A stretch of DNA of 64,000 nucleotides from Polaribacter sp. L3A8 (GTDB lineage Bacteria > Bacteroidota > Bacteroidia > Flavobacteriales > Flavobacteriaceae): contig NZ_CP047026.1 in the NCBI RefSeq assembly GCF_009796785.1, positions 3,020,501 through 3,084,500 of the forward strand. The letters run 5' to 3'. Below, piece after piece: positions 43,581 to 52,381 of the stretch. The position numbers and the translations under genes are program-made. The notes under the pieces are model-generated. The model was not told where the DNA came from. It saw only the letters and a program-made list of their open reading frames with translations, and ran no database searches. Numbering within the stretch: the stretch's first letter is position 1; every line of letters begins with the position of its first letter.

Positions 43581-45803
43581 TTACTTACTTAATTGTTTAA
43601 CTATTTCTTTTGCTTTCTTTCCTTCTTCTGTGTTTCCATAGCTAACAGCTACAAAATCTAGGGCAACTTTGTAAGCTTCTTTATCTTTATATTTACCTAT
43701 AGCATACGCTTTTAAGAGTTCGAATTTAGGGATTAATTTAGAATTCTGGAGGGTAGGTAGTATTTTATTTATTTTAGTAACTGTTTCATCAAATTTATCT
43801 TCTTTGTATAAATAGTACAATTCTTTATACAATTCTTCAATTTTATTTACAGCTATTTCTTCTTTAATAGGTTTGTCTGGGTTTCTAATTACTTGTGCAA
43901 ACTTTGTTGTAGGGTAGTCTGTAAGAATTACATTTTTGTGTTCGTTTGCTTTTACATCATTATTTAAATCTGTGTAAATTAGATATAAATGCCAATTAAT
44001 TGGTAGTATTAGTTCTTTGTTTGGGTTTAGTGTAGCAACTCTTTCTAAGCGTTCAATAGCTAGCCTAGTATCTTTAAATTGTTCTTTATAAATAACGCCT
44101 AATTCATATAGGGCTTCATTTCTTTTTAAATGTAAAGTATCAATTTTTTCTTTTTCTGTAGGAATCGTTTCTAAATAACTAGCTAAGTTGTAGCGCAAAT
44201 TTTCTTTATTTACAACTATAGAATCGTTATCTGTAATGTTAGAATTTATTTGAGAAGACCATCTCCAATCATCTTCTAAGGCTCTGTTTCCCCAAATTTT
44301 TTGAAATTCTGCTTTCCCATAATTTAATGATTCTGTATTATAGAAATACCACTTTCCTTTTTTGTTCGATTTTAAAAGATTTCCACCAAAAGTATCTCCA
44401 AAAGCTTGCTGGTTTAACTTTAATTGAGCAGCTTCTTCATCTTTCTTTTTTAAATCGTCGATATATTTTTGAAAAAAGGCTTCTTGTTCTGATTTAGGTA
44501 GTGCTACTATTCTTAAAATACTATCATTTTTAGAAACTGTTTCTTCAAAATTAATTAAGGATGCTAAATTTCTATGTTTTCTTTTAATTCTTCTAAACCT
44601 TAAATTTAAAGTGTCTACTGCAATGTTTATGATGCTATCATAATAAGAGCTTGCAACTTGGTATTCTGAGTTGTTAAAATTGATGTTTCCAAGTCTTTCG
44701 TATGTAAATGTTTTTTGTTTTATATTGTCAGATTCGGCTCTAAGAGACTTGTTGTAGAAATCTACAGCTAAGTCTATACTGTCATTTTGTTCATGCAGAT
44801 AACCAATTTGGTAGTTAAGTTCGTCTAAATAAGGTCTGTTTTCTCTTTCCTTAATTAATGCGTACATTTTTTCTAAAATAGCTGCCGAAGTAGAATCGTT
44901 TGTAGAATTTTTTGCCAACTCTATATGAGCGTGCATTTTATATTTGTAAGGAGCTTTTTTAAAGTTGATGATTTTGTTAAACGTTAACAAGGCAGAATCT
45001 TTTTTATTTTCTGAACTATAAATCTGACCTAAAACAAACAAGTTTCTTGCTCCTTGGTTTCTGTCTTTTAAAATTTCTGTGGCTTTAATCAAGTATTTTT
45101 TTGCATTTTCAATACTATCAGATTTTATATACGCCATTGCTAAGGTAGTGTAACCATGCTCTTTAGTTTCTTCTGGTAAATCTACTTCTAAGGTATCTTT
45201 TACTTTAAGAAGTAAGTTCATAGATTCTATGGCAAATTCCTCATTATCTATTCTAATGTTTGTTTTTGCTCGCCAAATTTTAGTTTCTGCAATTAAATTT
45301 GCGTCGGGATATGTTGCAATAACATAGTTAAAAGCTTCTAATGCAGGAATAAAACGTTGTTCATAATAACGAGCTTTACCTAATAAAAGATATGCATCAT
45401 CTATTTGTCTGTTGCGCTCTAGATCGTTAATGTTCATTCCGTGTTTTTGGATTGCTTTTACAGCTTTTTCTTCTGCAATTCCAAAAGGAGTGGTTGCTTT
45501 TGATTCTTCCTTATTGTCGTCATCAAAGCCAGCACCCATTCCAGAATTTAAGTTTGGAATGATAATTTTATCTTCTTCAAATTTAATAGGTTCTATTGGT
45601 AATTGTTGATACCAATCATCTTTATAGTTCTCGTTAATTCCTTCAACGCCTTTTTTAAAAGCTTCTTCACCATTAAATAACACATTAAATTTTGTGTTTA
45701 AAGCATGCCAATTTCTACTAATTAACGTGTCTTTTCTTGTACTACAAGAATATAAAACTGTAAATACAGAAAGAAGTAAAACTATTTTTTTAGTATATTT
45801 CAC
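43581..45803 (-). CDS. TPR lipoprotein PorW/SprE (T9SS, gliding)
   Basis: 740 aa from GTG at 45801-45803, chosen because VKYTKKIVLLLSVFTVLYSC then begins directly as a lipoprotein signal; an in-frame TTG eight codons earlier is less likely. Mature start STRKDTLISRNWHALNTKFN, VLFNGEEAFKKGVE is diagnostic for PorW/SprE. At least eight TPR units follow (DAYLLLGKARYYEQRFIPAL, HGYTTLAMAYIKSDSIENAK, NLFVLGQIYSSENKKDSALL), and a second TPR block at the end. Outer-membrane lipoprotein of the type IX secretion system required for secretion and gliding. Heads the bactofilin/AtpZ/atp run. Confidence 0.87.
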   Translation of the reverse strand: MKYTKKIVLLLSVFTVLYSCSTRKDTLISRNWHALNTKFNVLFNGEEAFKKGVEGINENYKDDWYQQLPIEPIKFEEDKIIIPNLNSGMGAGFDDDNKEESKATTPFGIAEEKAVKAIQKHGMNINDLERNRQIDDAYLLLGKARYYEQRFIPALEAFNYVIATYPDANLIAETKIWRAKTNIRIDNEEFAIESMNLLLKVKDTLEVDLPEETKEHGYTTLAMAYIKSDSIENAKKYLIKATEILKDRNQGARNLFVLGQIYSSENKKDSALLTFNKIINFKKAPYKYKMHAHIELAKNSTNDSTSAAILEKMYALIKERENRPYLDELNYQIGYLHEQNDSIDLAVDFYNKSLRAESDNIKQKTFTYERLGNINFNNSEYQVASSYYDSIINIAVDTLNLRFRRIKRKHRNLASLINFEETVSKNDSILRIVALPKSEQEAFFQKYIDDLKKKDEEAAQLKLNQQAFGDTFGGNLLKSNKKGKWYFYNTESLNYGKAEFQKIWGNRALEDDWRWSSQINSNITDNDSIVVNKENLRYNLASYLETIPTEKEKIDTLHLKRNEALYELGVIYKEQFKDTRLAIERLERVATLNPNKELILPINWHLYLIYTDLNNDVKANEHKNVILTDYPTTKFAQVIRNPDKPIKEEIAVNKIEELYKELYYLYKEDKFDETVTKINKILPTLQNSKLIPKFELLKAYAIGKYKDKEAYKVALDFVAVSYGNTEEGKKAKEIVKQLSK

Positions 45804-45932
45804 ACAAATAGATATTTGGTTACACAATTTTTTAATGGCTAAGAGGATAAAAAACTCTTATTTAGAACTATTTTCTTCTAAAAATAGTATAAATCATTGT
45901 GTAAAAATAGTAATAAAATAAGAATAGAGCGC

Positions 45933-46628
45933 TTATACAGAAAAATAGCTTTCTAATTCTTTTAAAGTTGCTGTAGATGTTTCTATATCTTTCACTACAT
46001 TTCCTTTGTCTAAAACTACAATTCGTTCGCAAACTTCTGTTACATGTGTTAAATCATGACTAGAAATTAAAACGGTAATTTCTCTATTTTCGGTTAGTGT
46101 TTTAATGATTGTTTTTAAGCGTATTTGTGTTGTTGGATCTAAATTAGCAAAAGGTTCGTCTAAAATAACCACTTTCGGGTTTCCCATTAAGGCGGCAACA
46201 ATGCCTACTTTTTTCTGATTTCCTTTACTTAAATCTCTTAAGTATTTTTTCTTACCGATGATTTCTTCGTTAAAAAAATCATTAAATTGAGTTAAAAAGG
46301 TAGCAATGTCTGCTTTATTCATACCTCTTAAATCACCAACAAATTCAAAATATTCTTCTGGTGTTAAATAGCCAATTAAAAAAGATTCATCAATAAAAGA
46401 ACCTGTAAAGTTTTTCCAGTCTTCGCTTTGGTTTACTTGTATATCATGATTTATAATTGCTCCTGTAGTAGGTCTTATTAAATCTAATAGAATATTAAAA
46501 TAAGTGGTTTTTCCTGCGCCATTATTTCCTACTAATCCAAAACTTTGACCTGTTGGAATTTCTAATGAATCTATGTTTAGTACTGCTACTTTTCCGTATT
46601 TTTTTGAAAGTTGTGTAGTTTGTATCAT
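45933..46628 (-). CDS. ABC transporter ATP-binding protein
   Basis: 231 aa. Walker A GLVGNNGAGKTTYF, Q-loop-containing FTGSFIDESFLIGYLTPEEY, signature LRDLSKGNQKKVGIVAALMG, Walker B KVVILDEPFANLDP and switch His in ISSHDLTHV. Small exporter-type ATPase for the DUF5687 membrane protein encoded 11 bp upstream in the same operon. Confidence 0.93.
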   Translation of the reverse strand: MIQTTQLSKKYGKVAVLNIDSLEIPTGQSFGLVGNNGAGKTTYFNILLDLIRPTTGAIINHDIQVNQSEDWKNFTGSFIDESFLIGYLTPEEYFEFVGDLRGMNKADIATFLTQFNDFFNEEIIGKKKYLRDLSKGNQKKVGIVAALMGNPKVVILDEPFANLDPTTQIRLKTIIKTLTENREITVLISSHDLTHVTEVCERIVVLDKGNVVKDIETSTATLKELESYFSV

Positions 46629-46639
46629 TATTTTGTAAA

Positions 46640-48106
46640 TTAATTTTCTTGTTTAAAAGAATGAATCATTATATATTTTGATGCAACATATTTTTTGGTA
46701 ATTGCTGCCATTAAGTTTTTATGTAAGGCAATACCTACAAAGCCTAAGCCTGCTAAAACAGTTACGGCAATTTCAAAGCTAACCAACCAGTTTATCAAAC
46801 CAAAAAGACCCATTGGTACAAACATTAAAGGAATACCTATTAACCATTGTACTGCTCCTGTTCCTTGATAATTAAAAGCTGCTTTTTCATCTAAATTTAT
46901 TTTCTTTCTGTTAAAGGAACCTCCGTATAAAATTACATGTGTGTTTACGCCAATATTGTAAATCATAGCAGCAAAATGAACGACTAAAATTTTCCATCCA
47001 AAATATACATAAGGTATACCGAGTAGAAATAAAATAACAATACTAGCGGTCATCAGCGTAAATTTTGATTTTAAATAGCGTTCGTATTTAAAATTCTGAC
47101 TCATTAAAAGATTGTAATAGCCACTGTCCCAGGCAGGAATAAATTGTCCAAAATTGATTAAAAATGTTCCTGTAGAAAAGATTCCGACCAAAACATACAT
47201 AAAAGCCACGTCTTTATAGGCTGCTTGCGGATAAAAGAATAAACCATACAACAAACCAATAATTAAGATAAAAAAGGAAGATTTTGTTCTTTTATTTCTT
47301 GTTATTAAGCGCAGGTCGTTTTTTATAAATGGCGCAACATCTCCTAACTTATCTGCCCAAGATAAATCCGACGAGTTTGCTTCTTTTACCTTGGTTGCAA
47401 CTGCTTGGTCTAAATATACTTGATTTCTTAGTTGTTTATAATTTAGTTGATATAAAACTGCAAGTAAAATAAAACCTAAAAAACTATAAATTGGGTTGTG
47501 GTAAATAAAATCGAAACCTTGACCAATAAAGCCTGCTATGTTAAAAATTTCATAACGTTGCACTAAGAAACCACCTAATAAAATGACTAATAAAGCTCCA
47601 AAAGCAACATTATTTTTATTGATTAAAAAATTTAAAAAGTTAGCAGATTGTATTAATAAAATCATCAGTAACAACCATCCTAAAACGCCTTCTGTTACAT
47701 AGCCTTCTTTAATTAAAACTAAAGAAAACGGAATGTAAAAAAACAAACTCATAATGTTAAAAAACGAAAAAGACGATTTTACCAAGACATAATGTACAAT
47801 GGTATTTTTTTTAACGGGTAAGACCAACAATGGTTTAATATTCATTATTGGTAAATTTTGCATTAGGTACCTAAAAATTAAATCTCCTGTAATTGCAAAG
47901 AGTAAAAAACTATTTACAACTACTAGAGGATCTTGATTTGGAAATTGTTCTTTTATCATAAAAAAGCCTCCAATTCCTAAACCTAAAAATAGTAAGATAA
48001 AGTATAAGGCAAAAAAGCCCATCAATATTTTTATGCCAATACTTTTACCGAAGGAAGCAGACCGTGTAAATTGTTTCCATTCTAATTTTAAAAAGTGTGA
48101 AATCAT
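46640..48106 (-). CDS. DUF5687 membrane protein, ABC permease
   Basis: 488 aa with about ten to twelve membrane segments in two bundles separated by a cytosolic stretch (LRNQVYLDQAVATKVKEANS, PFIKNDLRLITRNKRTKSSF). N-terminus FLKLEWKQFTRSASFGKSIG is the DUF5687 pattern. Acts as permease with the downstream ATPase; substrate unknown. It starts just before the remnant of the IS-disrupted gene, which originally preceded it in the same orientation. Confidence 0.85.
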   Translation of the reverse strand: MISHFLKLEWKQFTRSASFGKSIGIKILMGFFALYFILLFLGLGIGGFFMIKEQFPNQDPLVVVNSFLLFAITGDLIFRYLMQNLPIMNIKPLLVLPVKKNTIVHYVLVKSSFSFFNIMSLFFYIPFSLVLIKEGYVTEGVLGWLLLMILLIQSANFLNFLINKNNVAFGALLVILLGGFLVQRYEIFNIAGFIGQGFDFIYHNPIYSFLGFILLAVLYQLNYKQLRNQVYLDQAVATKVKEANSSDLSWADKLGDVAPFIKNDLRLITRNKRTKSSFFILIIGLLYGLFFYPQAAYKDVAFMYVLVGIFSTGTFLINFGQFIPAWDSGYYNLLMSQNFKYERYLKSKFTLMTASIVILFLLGIPYVYFGWKILVVHFAAMIYNIGVNTHVILYGGSFNRKKINLDEKAAFNYQGTGAVQWLIGIPLMFVPMGLFGLINWLVSFEIAVTVLAGLGFVGIALHKNLMAAITKKYVASKYIMIHSFKQEN

Positions 48107-48167
48107 AAGTTGGTTAATTAGTTCGATTGATAATAAGTAGTTTATAAAACGATTTTGTTACAGAAAT

Positions 48168-48278
48168 TTAAGATATTTTATATTCTGGATATGTTTCTTC
48201 TAATAATTCTTCGGCTTTTTGAGGAATTACAACTAAGGTTATATATCCAATAATTACAATAGCAGAAATTAGTAATGC
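48168..48278 (-). pseudogene. 3' fragment of the IS982-disrupted PadR-operon gene
   Basis: 37 codons to a TAA, reading ALLISAIVIIGYITLVVIPQ then KAEELLEETYPEYKIS. It continues in frame from the 5' fragment (49301-49896) once one copy of the AATGC duplication and the IS are removed, giving an original protein of about 233 aa. The C-terminal helix plus acidic tail ending in YKIS matches the end of the paralog at 50580-51230. Confidence 0.88.
48274..48278. repeat. Left target-site duplication of IS982 (AATGC)
   Basis: AATGC at 48274-48278 is repeated at 49301-49305 directly outside the inverted repeats of the element. Confidence 0.8.
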
Positions 48279-49300
48279 AACGTGAGTTCGATGTAAGAAA
48301 TTTTAATTAAACCTATAAAAAAAGCAGAATATTTAGTATATTAAAGTACTGAATTCTAATATATTAATAAATATCCTGCTTATGATTTCTGATAGTAAAA
48401 TTATAGAAATTTTCTGTTCTTTAGATGATTTTATGAAAGAATTTAACTTAATTCTTAATAAAAACAGCATTTCTGATGGTTCAACAACTAAAAAACGTAA
48501 TAGAAAGTTCAAAATGTCTGATAGTGAAGTGATGACCATACTTGTTATATTTCACCTAAAGTCTTACCGAAACCTTAAACACTTTTACTTAAACCATATT
48601 TGTAAATACAGACAAGATCTGTTTCCAGATTGTGTTCTTATAATAGATTTGTAGAACTTCAAAAAAAGGTTACACAACCTTTAGCCGTTTTTATGAAAAT
48701 GTATTGTTTAGGCGATTGCACAGGTATCTCTTTTATTGATTCTACTCCTTTAAAAGTATGTCACTATAAAAGAGAAAAACAACATCAAGTATTTAAAGAT
48801 ATTGCCAAAAAAAGCTATGGAACTATGGGGTGGTATTTTGGATTTAAACTACATATTGTCTGCAATGACAAAGGAGAAATTATTGATTTTATGTTCACTC
48901 CAGCCAATGTAGACGACAGATTCCCTCTCAAACAAAAGAAGTTTCACGACAAATTATTTGGAAAAATTTTTGGAGACAAAGGATATATTGGGAAAGATTT
49001 ATTTGAAAGACTTTTTGTAGACGGAATTCATTTAATAACTAAAGTTCGAAAAAACATGAAAAAGAAAGCAATGGACTATATGGATAAAGTTATCCTAAGA
49101 AAAAGAGCAATCATCGAAACAGTAAATGATGTACTAAAAAACACTTGCCAAATTGAACATTCTAGACATAGATCTTTTGATAATTTCATAACAAATATGA
49201 TCTCTGGATTAATTGCATATTCTTTTTTACCTAAAAAACCTTCTATAAAAATCCCGAATATGTTACCGAATATTGCGATTGATTAGCTCGAACTCACGTT
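48279..49300 (+). mobile_element. IS982-family insertion sequence, 1022 bp
   Basis: Perfect 13-bp terminal inverted repeats AACGTGAGTTCGA (48279-48291) and its complement (49288-49300), flanked by a 5-bp direct duplication AATGC. It encodes one IS982-type transposase broken by a frameshift. The element lies in the third paralog of the PadR operon, with the transposase on the opposite strand to the host gene. Intact ends and duplication show a fairly recent insertion; the frameshift makes this copy non-autonomous unless helped in trans. Confidence 0.92.
48382..49286 (+). pseudogene. IS982 transposase, frameshifted
   Basis: Two frames together give a full-length IS982 transposase (about 301 aa). 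Frame 1 (48382-48640) carries the N-terminal domain (SDSEVMTILVIFHLKSYRNL, KHFYLNHICKYRQDLFPD); frame 2 (from about 48640 to 49286) carries SYNRFVELQKK, catalytic Asp in SFIDSTPLKVCHYKREKQ, second Asp region FTPANVDDRFPLK and GDKGYIGKDLFERL, then Glu in RAIIETVNDVLKN. Adding one T at about 48635 (GTTCTTA to GTTTCTTA) restores LFPDCVSYNRF. The total, 905 nt, is one short of 302 codons. Confidence 0.88.
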
Positions 49301-49896
49301 AATGCAGAAAAAAGTCGTCTAAAATCTCCCATTAATAAAAAATTTTTAGCATTGTTTGGCATCGAAAAATCGAAAGCGTAAAACATGATTAAGGCAGAAT
49401 TTCCGATGCCGTTCGTCTGAATTATATTTTGAAACATCCATTTTTTATCTGTCTTTTTGAATTGTTTTACAGCTTTTCTTTTGTTTTTTAAAAGGATGAA
49501 AATTTCTAAAAATATAATAATACCATAAATGGATGCATATAAATAATAAGCATTTGGTGTTTCTTGAACGTAATAAAAAGTAAGGGTTATTAAAATTGTG
49601 AGAATTATTTTTGGTAGACGAAACCACTCTTTTGCAAAACGTAAAATTATTTTCCAATAGCGTTTATTCATTGCTTTTTGTCTGCTTTCTACAACATCCA
49701 TAAAACCAAAAATGCCAAATTTTTTAAAAGATGCATCCCGAGCATCGTCAAATGATAGTTGTGGCTGCGCCACCCAAATACTTTCAATATCATTTGCTAA
49801 ATGATCTACTAATTCTGTTTGTACATCATAATGTTCTACGTAATGTTGACGCGTAAATTTGTAGAGTTCTTCTATGTGAGATTGGGTTAACTGCAT
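49301..49896 (-). pseudogene. PadR-operon membrane protein 3, 5' part (IS-disrupted)
   Basis: 198 codons from the ATG at 49894-49896, then interrupted by the IS982 end; read-through into the element gives a stop within two codons. N-terminus QLTQSHIEELYKFTRQHYVE, HYDVQTELVDHLANDIESIW has the same DVxxELVDH pattern as its two upstream paralogs, followed by two to three membrane helices. Loss of the last 35 residues removes the final helix and tail. Start is 3 bp after the preceding gene. Confidence 0.88.
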
Positions 49897-49899
49897 AGT

Positions 49900-50577
49900 T
49901 TATACAATTACATTTGGATATTGTTCTTTTACCGTTTTTCTATTTTGATAAAAAACATATTCTCCAGACCAATAAAACAACAATAGTAATATAAAAATGC
50001 TTAATTGAATGTTATTATGTATTGGGTTTAAAAAGCTTTCATCACTTCTAAGATTCGTTAGAAAATTAAAAGAAATAAAAATGAAGTTAAACAATTGTAA
50101 AAAGTTATTCGTTTTGTTTAAAACTAAGAAACGTTCTTTTTGCTGTTTTTTAGTTTTAAAGCTTTGGTAGAAAATTCTAACAATAAGAAATAGTAAAAAA
50201 GTATACGTCCAAAAGAAAAAGTTCTCTTTGTCATGAAATAAATTCATCATTAAAAACAATAAATAAGATAAAACACCTGTAAAGATGATTTTAGGAAGTT
50301 TAAAAAATGAAACGAAATGCTTAAAAGATTGTTTGTAGAATTTTTTATGAACCGATTTTGTCTTCTCTTTTAAAAGTTTACTAAAACTTCGATCAGAAAA
50401 ATTTCTATGAATATTTATGATTTCTTTTTTTACATCTAAATTTGGATTTTTAGCCAACTTTTCTTCTAAAATATTGGCAAAATGGTCTACAATTTCTGTT
50501 CTTACATCATAATATTTTATTCCGCAAGAAAAAATGTAATTGTCTATTTGTAAAAGTTGTTCTTTTGATAATTCCAT
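49900..50577 (-). CDS. PadR-operon membrane protein 2
   Basis: 225 aa. Cytosolic N-terminal helical domain with SKEQLLQIDNYIFSCGIKYY, DVRTEIVDHFANILEEKL, which resembles HAAS-type domains found beside PadR regulators, then four membrane helices (IFTGVLSYLLFLMMNLF, FFFWTYTFLLFLIVRIFY, FLQLFNFIFISFNFLTNL, LSIFILLLLFYWSGEYVFY). Paralog of the genes on both sides. Function unknown; these proteins may be envelope stress or anti-sigma-like partners. 2 bp after the first paralog. Confidence 0.75.
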   Translation of the reverse strand: MELSKEQLLQIDNYIFSCGIKYYDVRTEIVDHFANILEEKLAKNPNLDVKKEIINIHRNFSDRSFSKLLKEKTKSVHKKFYKQSFKHFVSFFKLPKIIFTGVLSYLLFLMMNLFHDKENFFFWTYTFLLFLIVRIFYQSFKTKKQQKERFLVLNKTNNFLQLFNFIFISFNFLTNLRSDESFLNPIHNNIQLSIFILLLLFYWSGEYVFYQNRKTVKEQYPNVIV

Positions 50578-50579
50578 AA

Positions 50580-51230
50580 TTATGAAATTTTATATTTTTT
50601 AATCGCTTCTTGGTGTTTTTTATAGAATCGGTAATAAATAAATGTTCCAAAAACAAATGAGAATAAAAGTCCAACTTGAAAGGGATTAAGATATCCTTCT
50701 CTATTAAAAAAATCGAAGTCTATTAAAAGAATGGCTCCTAATAAAAGATTTAAACTTTGTGTTTTTAAAATAAAACTATAGGTTGTTCTTTTTTTGTTTT
50801 TAGAAATCATAAGAAAAAGAAATAATACTACAGTTAAAATAGTAACAATTTGAAAAACTAAATTGAGTCCGTTTTCTATGTTTTCAGAATAAATGAAATC
50901 CATTTTATTTATTAAAAAATATGATAGTAAATAAGGTACTGGCATCAAGAAAAACCATTTTTTAAAACTTTTTTTAGCTTTTTCTAATATTATTTTTGGA
51001 GCAGAAAAACCTACACCAAAATACCAACTAGAAGTTTCTTTTAAATGTGCATCCCATTTACCTGTAACGTTATAAAACACTGTTTCAAAATCAAAATTTT
51101 CGTTTGTCATTTTTGATTCTATATCAGAAACAATATGATCTAAAATTTCAAAACGAACATCAATATAAGTAATGTTTTTAAGGTTTAAATAATGTTCTAT
51201 TCTTTGTATTTGTTCTTTGTTCAATTCCAT
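50580..51230 (-). CDS. PadR-operon membrane protein 1
   Basis: 216 aa. N-terminal ELNKEQIQRIEHYLNLKNIT, YIDVRFEILDHIVSDIESKM then four membrane helices and a basic tail ending KYKIS. Same layout as the two following genes, so the three arose by tandem duplication. Follows padR by 12 bp. No catalytic motifs seen. Confidence 0.75.
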   Translation of the reverse strand: MELNKEQIQRIEHYLNLKNITYIDVRFEILDHIVSDIESKMTNENFDFETVFYNVTGKWDAHLKETSSWYFGVGFSAPKIILEKAKKSFKKWFFLMPVPYLLSYFLINKMDFIYSENIENGLNLVFQIVTILTVVLFLFLMISKNKKRTTYSFILKTQSLNLLLGAILLIDFDFFNREGYLNPFQVGLLFSFVFGTFIYYRFYKKHQEAIKKYKIS

Positions 51231-51242
51231 AGCTAAAATTTT

Positions 51243-51581
51243 TTACTCCAAACTAAATTTAGGGTTCACCAATTGTTGCATCGTTTTTAAAAACTCTTGC
51301 ATTTCATCCAACTTGTTGGCTGTTTCTTTGGTGCCGATTTCTGTTAACTTGTAATATTTTCTAAGCCTATTACCAACTTTTGCAACCTCTACATCTAACA
51401 AACCATCGGCTTCTAATTTGTGCAATGCAGGATACAAAGCACCCTCGGTAATTTTTAATTCGCCTTTGGTTAATTCTTTTACTTTTTGAGTAATCTCATA
51501 CCCATACATTTTATCGTTACTTGCTAATAACTTTAAAATGATGGTTTGTAAAGACCCTTTATATAATTTCTGATTTCCCAT
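51243..51581 (-). CDS. PadR-family transcriptional regulator
   Basis: 112 aa from the ATG at 51579-51581; an upstream in-frame extension (to 51653) would be encoded by a repeat and is rejected. Winged helix with the PadR signature LYKGSLQTIILKLLASNDKM, YGYEITQKVKELTKGELKIT, EGALYPALHKLEADGLLDVE, followed by a short C-terminal helix. PadR proteins usually repress their own operon, here the three membrane-protein genes. A TATATTTG box lies 108 bp upstream, with a large hairpin in the leader. Confidence 0.93.
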   Translation of the reverse strand: MGNQKLYKGSLQTIILKLLASNDKMYGYEITQKVKELTKGELKITEGALYPALHKLEADGLLDVEVAKVGNRLRKYYKLTEIGTKETANKLDEMQEFLKTMQQLVNPKFSLE

Positions 51582-51620
51582 GTTATAAAATGTGTAATCG
51601 TGTAAGTGTTTATTTTTTAT

Positions 51621-51678
51621 TGTCAGTTCTAGCGCAGTCGAGAACTCATACAACCTCTAGACTGCGCTCGAGGAGACA
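51621..51678. repeat. Palindromic repeat in the padR leader
   Basis: Arms TGTCAGTTCTAGCGCAGTCG (51621-51640) and 51656-51678 (core CTGCGCTCGAGGAGACA) are imperfect complements, about 17 of 23 positions, around the sequence AACTCATACAACC. GC-rich against an AT-rich background, it is one of the TGTCA-headed dispersed palindromes. Because the likely promoter is at 51689-51696, the hairpin lies in the 5' UTR of the PadR operon. Confidence 0.7.
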
Positions 51679-51688
51679 TCTCGCTCAC

Positions 51689-51696
51689 CAAATATA
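51689..51696 (-). promoter_or_regulatory. -7 box TATATTTG for the PadR operon
   Basis: Minus-strand TATATTTG, 107 nt before the padR ATG and just upstream of the leader hairpin. Confidence 0.5.
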
Positions 51697-51750
51697 CATA
51701 ATTTTATTATACATTAGATTCTTATGTATTGTTTTTTAAAACAAAAAAAA

Positions 51751-51774
51751 ATCCTGAAACGTTAATTTCAGGAT
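51751..51774 (-). terminator. Terminator after trxA
   Basis: Stem ATCCTGAAA / TTTCAGGAT with a 6-nt loop; the adjacent A9 run (51742-51750) gives a T tail for the minus-strand thioredoxin transcript. Confidence 0.87.
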
Positions 51775-51796
51775 ATAATAGTATTATTTACATAAG

Positions 51797-51823
51797 AGAT
51801 TGCTTCATTCTTCGCAATGACAA
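51797..51823 (-). repeat. TGTCATTGCGA-type repeat fragment
   Basis: On the minus strand reads TGTCATTGCGAAGAATGAAG then CAATCTC, the form of a dispersed intergenic repeat common in Bacteroidota. It lies just past the trxA stop. Confidence 0.5.
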
Positions 51824-51827
51824 AAAA

Positions 51828-52187
51828 CTATTTCGTCACCTTTAAAACATCAGCAATAATGTTTTCTAATTCGGCTTTTGGTAAAGCTCCATTTGCCATT
51901 TGTGGCTGTCCTTCTGCAGGGCAAAATAACATAGAAGGAATACTTCTAATACCAAATGCAGCAGCTAATTCTTGCTCTGCTTCTGTGTCTACTTTATAAA
52001 TTTCAATTTTACCTTCGTATTCATCAGATAATTGCTCTAAAACAGGCGCTAAACTTTTACATGGGCCACACCAGTCTGCATAAAAATCAATTAAAACAGG
52101 TTTGTCTCCTTTAAATTTCCATTCTTTGTTTTCTTCAAAATTAAACACCTTTTCTAAAAAAGCTGCTTTTGTTAAGTTTTCTGTCAT
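51828..52187 (-). CDS. Thioredoxin
   Basis: 119 aa. KPVLIDFYADWCGPCKSLAP carries the WCGPC redox pair, with EIYKVDTEAEQELAAAFGIR, SIPSMLFC and the cis-Pro; an extra Cys follows in LFCPAEGQPQ. Cytosolic, no signal peptide. N-terminus has a 25-residue extension (MTENLTKAAFLEKVFNFEEN). A TACTTTTG box lies 75 bp upstream. Confidence 0.92.
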   Translation of the reverse strand: MTENLTKAAFLEKVFNFEENKEWKFKGDKPVLIDFYADWCGPCKSLAPVLEQLSDEYEGKIEIYKVDTEAEQELAAAFGIRSIPSMLFCPAEGQPQMANGALPKAELENIIADVLKVTK

Positions 52188-52262
52188 AATAATATAATTT
52201 TATTTCGATAAGATCGAAAATATTTAATTTGTCTTTTTTGCCTAAGCAAGAATCTATTTATA

Positions 52263-52270
52263 CAAAAGTA
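52263..52270 (-). promoter_or_regulatory. -7 box TACTTTTG for trxA
   Basis: Minus-strand TACTTTTG, 75 nt before the thioredoxin ATG. Confidence 0.5.
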
Positions 52271-52381
52271 GTCGTTTTTATATACTTTAAATTACAGTAT
52301 GTTAATAATTATGTAAAAGTAGAGAAGCTTACAAAGGATGTATTATTTTAGTGTCTTCTAAAGAAACAATAAAAAAATTTG

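Noticed and set aside
48640..48660. Programmed frameshift in the IS982 transposase
   Set aside because: IS982 elements normally have a single uninterrupted frame, and there is no slippery heptamer or stimulatory structure; a simple one-base loss explains it better.
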